Positions 6,013 to 7,751 of a DNA stretch of 7,751 nt are shown piece by piece. The stretch's first letter is position 1, and each line of letters begins with the position of its first letter. Source of the DNA: an uncultured Moheibacter sp. (GTDB lineage: Bacteria > Bacteroidota > Bacteroidia > Flavobacteriales > Weeksellaceae); contig CALLXZ010000573.1 of NCBI GenBank assembly GCA_937875605.1, positions 1 through 7,751 on the forward strand. Reading direction: 5' to 3'. A program made the translations under genes and the position numbers. Below the pieces are notes generated by a model, which saw nothing but the letters and a program-made list of their open reading frames with translations, was not told where the DNA came from and ran no database searches.

Positions 6013-6625
6013 CCGAAACGCTTGTGTTTTTTTTCTGGTTGTAAAATTCAATTAATGTATAATCCAATGAAGGTTCGGTCGTTTTTATTCTTTTCAGAAG
6101 ATAGGATTTCCCATCAAATGTCAAATCGATTTGCTGGATGTATTTTTTGTAGGTTTTGTCGATGGGAACCATTTTAGCCACATAATCCGAACCGGCTTTC
6201 GAATACGTAATTTTAAATTTTGTTTCATCCAAAACGCCAGAACCTTGTATCGTTCCTAACATGATTTTGCTTAGATCTTTCAATAATTTGTTGGACGAAA
6301 GTTCTGTTTCTTTCTTTTTTCCATTGTCATTCACAAACATTTTTTCATTGTTAAAAATCACATAGTATTTAAACGGAGAACTATATTCCCAGCGGATTTT
6401 CGATTTGGATTTAAAATACAATTTCCCGGAAGATTTTACATCATTTTCCATGAAATCCAAATGTTTGGTTTGAGTGAAATCACTTTGCATAGAGGTTAAA
6501 TCGGCCGTCGCTGAATTAATGTTGGACTTGAGTTTTTTAATTTCTGTCGAATTCAATTGCGCATTTGCAAATCCGCTCAAAATCAAAAAGAAAACAAAAC
6601 TATGCTTGATGAAAAGGTTCTTCAT
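5990..6625 (-). CDS. LolA-like outer-membrane lipoprotein carrier protein
   Basis: The protein is 211 residues, typical of LolA. A signal peptide covers residues 1-22 (ending GFANA before Gln23), so it is periplasmic. Family features follow: SMQSDFTQTKHL (45-56), the strand GKLYFKSKSKIRWEYSSPFK (67-86), MFVNDNGKK near 96-104, and a C-terminal strand pattern KSYLLKRIKTTEPSLDYTLI. LolA folds as an open barrel that carries lipids or lipoproteins across the periplasm. In aryl-polyene clusters a cluster-specific copy is thought to carry the polyene lipid rather than general lipoproteins. It starts at ATG 6625, overlapping the deacetylase by 26 bases, and overlaps the following lipoprotein gene by 23 bases. 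Being a specialised copy rather than the housekeeping LolA is inferred from context. Confidence 0.9.
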   Translation of the reverse strand: MKNLFIKHSFVFFLILSGFANAQLNSTEIKKLKSNINSATADLTSMQSDFTQTKHLDFMENDVKSSGKLYFKSKSKIRWEYSSPFKYYVIFNNEKMFVNDNGKKKETELSSNKLLKDLSKIMLGTIQGSGVLDETKFKITYSKAGSDYVAKMVPIDKTYKKYIQQIDLTFDGKSYLLKRIKTTEPSLDYTLIEFYNQKKNTSVSDDKFAFK

Positions 6626-7373
6626 GGATTAATTCATTTACGGTCACAAATGTAAAATTTTTGTCCCGAAGTTTTGGCAATAACTGTTCCAATATAGGAA
6701 GGATACTTTCATGTCGATCGTGCAATAAAACAATGGATCCCGGACGAATTTCTTCACATATTTTTTGAACCGTTTTCGACGGATTTCTACTTGAAGTATC
6801 AAACGAACGGACATTCCATCCAATCACCAAATGTTTGGACTTTTCGATGGCAGAAGCCAAATGTGGAGTTGTCACGCCGTAAGGAGGGCGGAAAAATCGA
6901 GGCTTCATTCCGCATAATTTTTCAATTTCCGAATCCGTTTTTTCAATTTCTCCTAACCAACTTTTTTTATTTTTAAAATCAATGGTTTTGGAATGTGTAA
7001 AACTGTGATTTCCAATTGTATGACCTTCGTCTAAGATTCTTTTGACGAGATGTGGGAATTGTTGGACGTTTTGACCAATAAGAAAAAAGCTGACCTTGAT
7101 ATTATTTTTTTTGAGAATGTCCAAAACCTGCGGTGTGTAAATTGGATGAGGTCCGTCATCAAATGTCAACGCAATTTTAGGCTCGGAAGTTTTTCCCGAA
7201 TGTATTGCGGTTAAAAAAAAGTTCCATTGAATTTGAGAGGAAGCAATGGCGATCAACAAAATCGGTAAAAGCCCTAATAATGCCCAATACCAATTAAAAC
7301 CCAGAAAAAGCAAAATTCCGGAGATGAAAAATGCATCAAAAATTAACAGATAAAATAAAATTCTACGATTCAT
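6600..7373 (-). CDS. Membrane-anchored NodB-type polysaccharide deacetylase
   Basis: The protein is 257 residues from ATG 7373; a TTG two codons upstream is less likely. Two hydrophobic segments at the N-terminus (about 5-25 and 29-45) anchor it in the inner membrane. The NodB catalytic domain (carbohydrate esterase family 4) follows: motif 1 TFDDGP at 70-75 with Asp72 as base and Asp73 as metal ligand, motif 2 HSFTH with metal ligands His123 and His127, motif 3 RPPYG at 162-166, and a late LLHD with His218. All key residues are present, so it should be an active metal-dependent N- or O-deacetylase. Deacetylase genes of this family are found in flavobacterial flexirubin clusters, but the substrate is not established. 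It overlaps the ketosynthase-like gene by 11 bases and the LolA-like gene by 26. Confidence 0.92.
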   Translation of the reverse strand: MNRRILFYLLIFDAFFISGILLFLGFNWYWALLGLLPILLIAIASSQIQWNFFLTAIHSGKTSEPKIALTFDDGPHPIYTPQVLDILKKNNIKVSFFLIGQNVQQFPHLVKRILDEGHTIGNHSFTHSKTIDFKNKKSWLGEIEKTDSEIEKLCGMKPRFFRPPYGVTTPHLASAIEKSKHLVIGWNVRSFDTSSRNPSKTVQKICEEIRPGSIVLLHDRHESILPILEQLLPKLRDKNFTFVTVNELIHEEPFHQA

Positions 7374-7751
7374 TTTCAAGAAGAATCAAACTGTGATTTT
7401 TTCCTCTTCGCTGATTGTAAATCAGAATTCTTTGAAACGAATTTTCCTGTATTTCGTTGAATCGAAGTATCTCGGGAATTTGTTGATTTTGAAAGAATTT
7501 CAGAGCCATTTCAACTGCAAGCGAACTTGCTGTATCAAATTCACCCAAAATATTTTTATATACAATTTGGAGAATTTGATTAAAAATGGATTCAGAAACT
7601 TTGCGATAAATGCCATCGTATCGGGAATCACCATTGATTCCCAAAATTACCGCATCCAAATCGTTAACTGAAATCCCGTTATCTTCTAAAAATGCGAGGA
7701 TGAATTCTTCGGTATTTTCAACTTCGAACTTTGTCTGAACAGCGGAAACAA
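7363..7751 (-). CDS. Beta-ketoacyl synthase-like protein, C-terminal part (cut by window edge)
   Basis: The frame is open to the right edge, so only the last 128 residues are visible, starting SAVQTKFEVENTEEF. DLDAVILGINGD (residues 29-40) and YKNILGEFDTASS (64-76) fit the thiolase-fold C-terminal half of a ketosynthase, and the end YNQRRGKNHSLILL matches the final strand with its NH. In ordinary ketosynthases the block KSxxGHxxGAAG carries the Lys and the second catalytic His. Here Lys65 is kept but the His position is Glu70 (GAA, 7542-7540). This suggests a chain-length-factor-like or otherwise non-standard ketosynthase of the flexirubin/APE cluster. The active-site Cys and the HGT histidine lie outside the window. 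A TTG at 7659 can be read as a start, but there is no reason to stop there. The gene overlaps the deacetylase start by 11 bases. Confidence 0.78.
   Translation of the reverse strand, partial: VSAVQTKFEVENTEEFILAFLEDNGISVNDLDAVILGINGDSRYDGIYRKVSESIFNQILQIVYKNILGEFDTASSLAVEMALKFFQNQQIPEILRFNEIQENSFQRILIYNQRRGKNHSLILLENES

Noticed and set aside
6013..6051. Longer lipoprotein starting at 6051
   Set aside because: The start codon is TTG and the added residues lie within the LolA-like coding end; ATG 6012 leaves a standard signal sequence.
7393..7671. Plus-strand open frame opposite the ketosynthase-like gene
   Set aside because: It is antisense to a frame with recognisable ketosynthase motifs and has no family signature or promoter.
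1..7751. CRISPR array, insertion sequence or riboswitch
   Set aside because: No spaced direct repeats, transposase-like frame or recognisable riboswitch core was seen; only the tRNA fragment hints at mobility.

Overview
The window looks like chromosomal DNA from a member of Bacteroidota, most likely Flavobacteriia. The base composition is AT-rich. One promoter matches the Bacteroidota pattern TTTG-N19-TAnnTTTG, and one secreted protein ends in a type IX secretion (T9SS) sorting domain. The large minus-strand operon has the gene content of a flexirubin/aryl-polyene (APE) pigment locus, which is typical of flavobacteria. Genus cannot be decided from the sequence.

Left edge (1-287): 88-134 is the 3' half of a tRNA-Asn gene (anticodon GTT) with no 5' half, followed by a strong intrinsic terminator (142-173). 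The tRNA sequence stops being recognisable at the anticodon stem. This is what the far end of an element integrated into tRNA-Asn looks like, so the DNA left of about 88 may be foreign. A promoter at 239-269 then drives the next two genes.

Plus-strand genes (288-2657): a MIP18/DUF59-family Fe-S assembly protein; a membrane-anchored SPFH/band-7 protein that closely resembles plant hypersensitive-induced-response (HIR) proteins; then, after a perfect AT-only inverted repeat, a T9SS-exported protein of unknown function. An intrinsic terminator at 2685-2709 ends this side and overlaps the last codons of the converging operon.

Minus-strand operon (7751 down to 2691): eight genes in transcription order: a beta-ketoacyl synthase-like protein (C-terminal part only, cut by the window edge), a NodB-type polysaccharide deacetylase, a LolA-like carrier, a probable lipoprotein, an outer-membrane beta-barrel protein, a FabZ-like hotdog dehydratase, an exported helical protein of unknown function, and a glycosyltransferase fused to DUF2062. 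Neighbours overlap by 11-26 bases or are separated by 3-10 bases, so they are probably one transcript. The ketosynthase and dehydratase fit polyene chain assembly. The glycosyltransferase, LolA-like protein, lipoprotein and barrel fit moving and anchoring the product to the outer membrane. Two enzymes show changes at expected catalytic positions (Glu to Gln in the dehydratase, His to Glu in the ketosynthase-like protein). These are the most interesting biochemical points here. The core of the pathway (ACPs, main KS/CLF, aryl starter enzymes, exporter) would lie to the right of the window.
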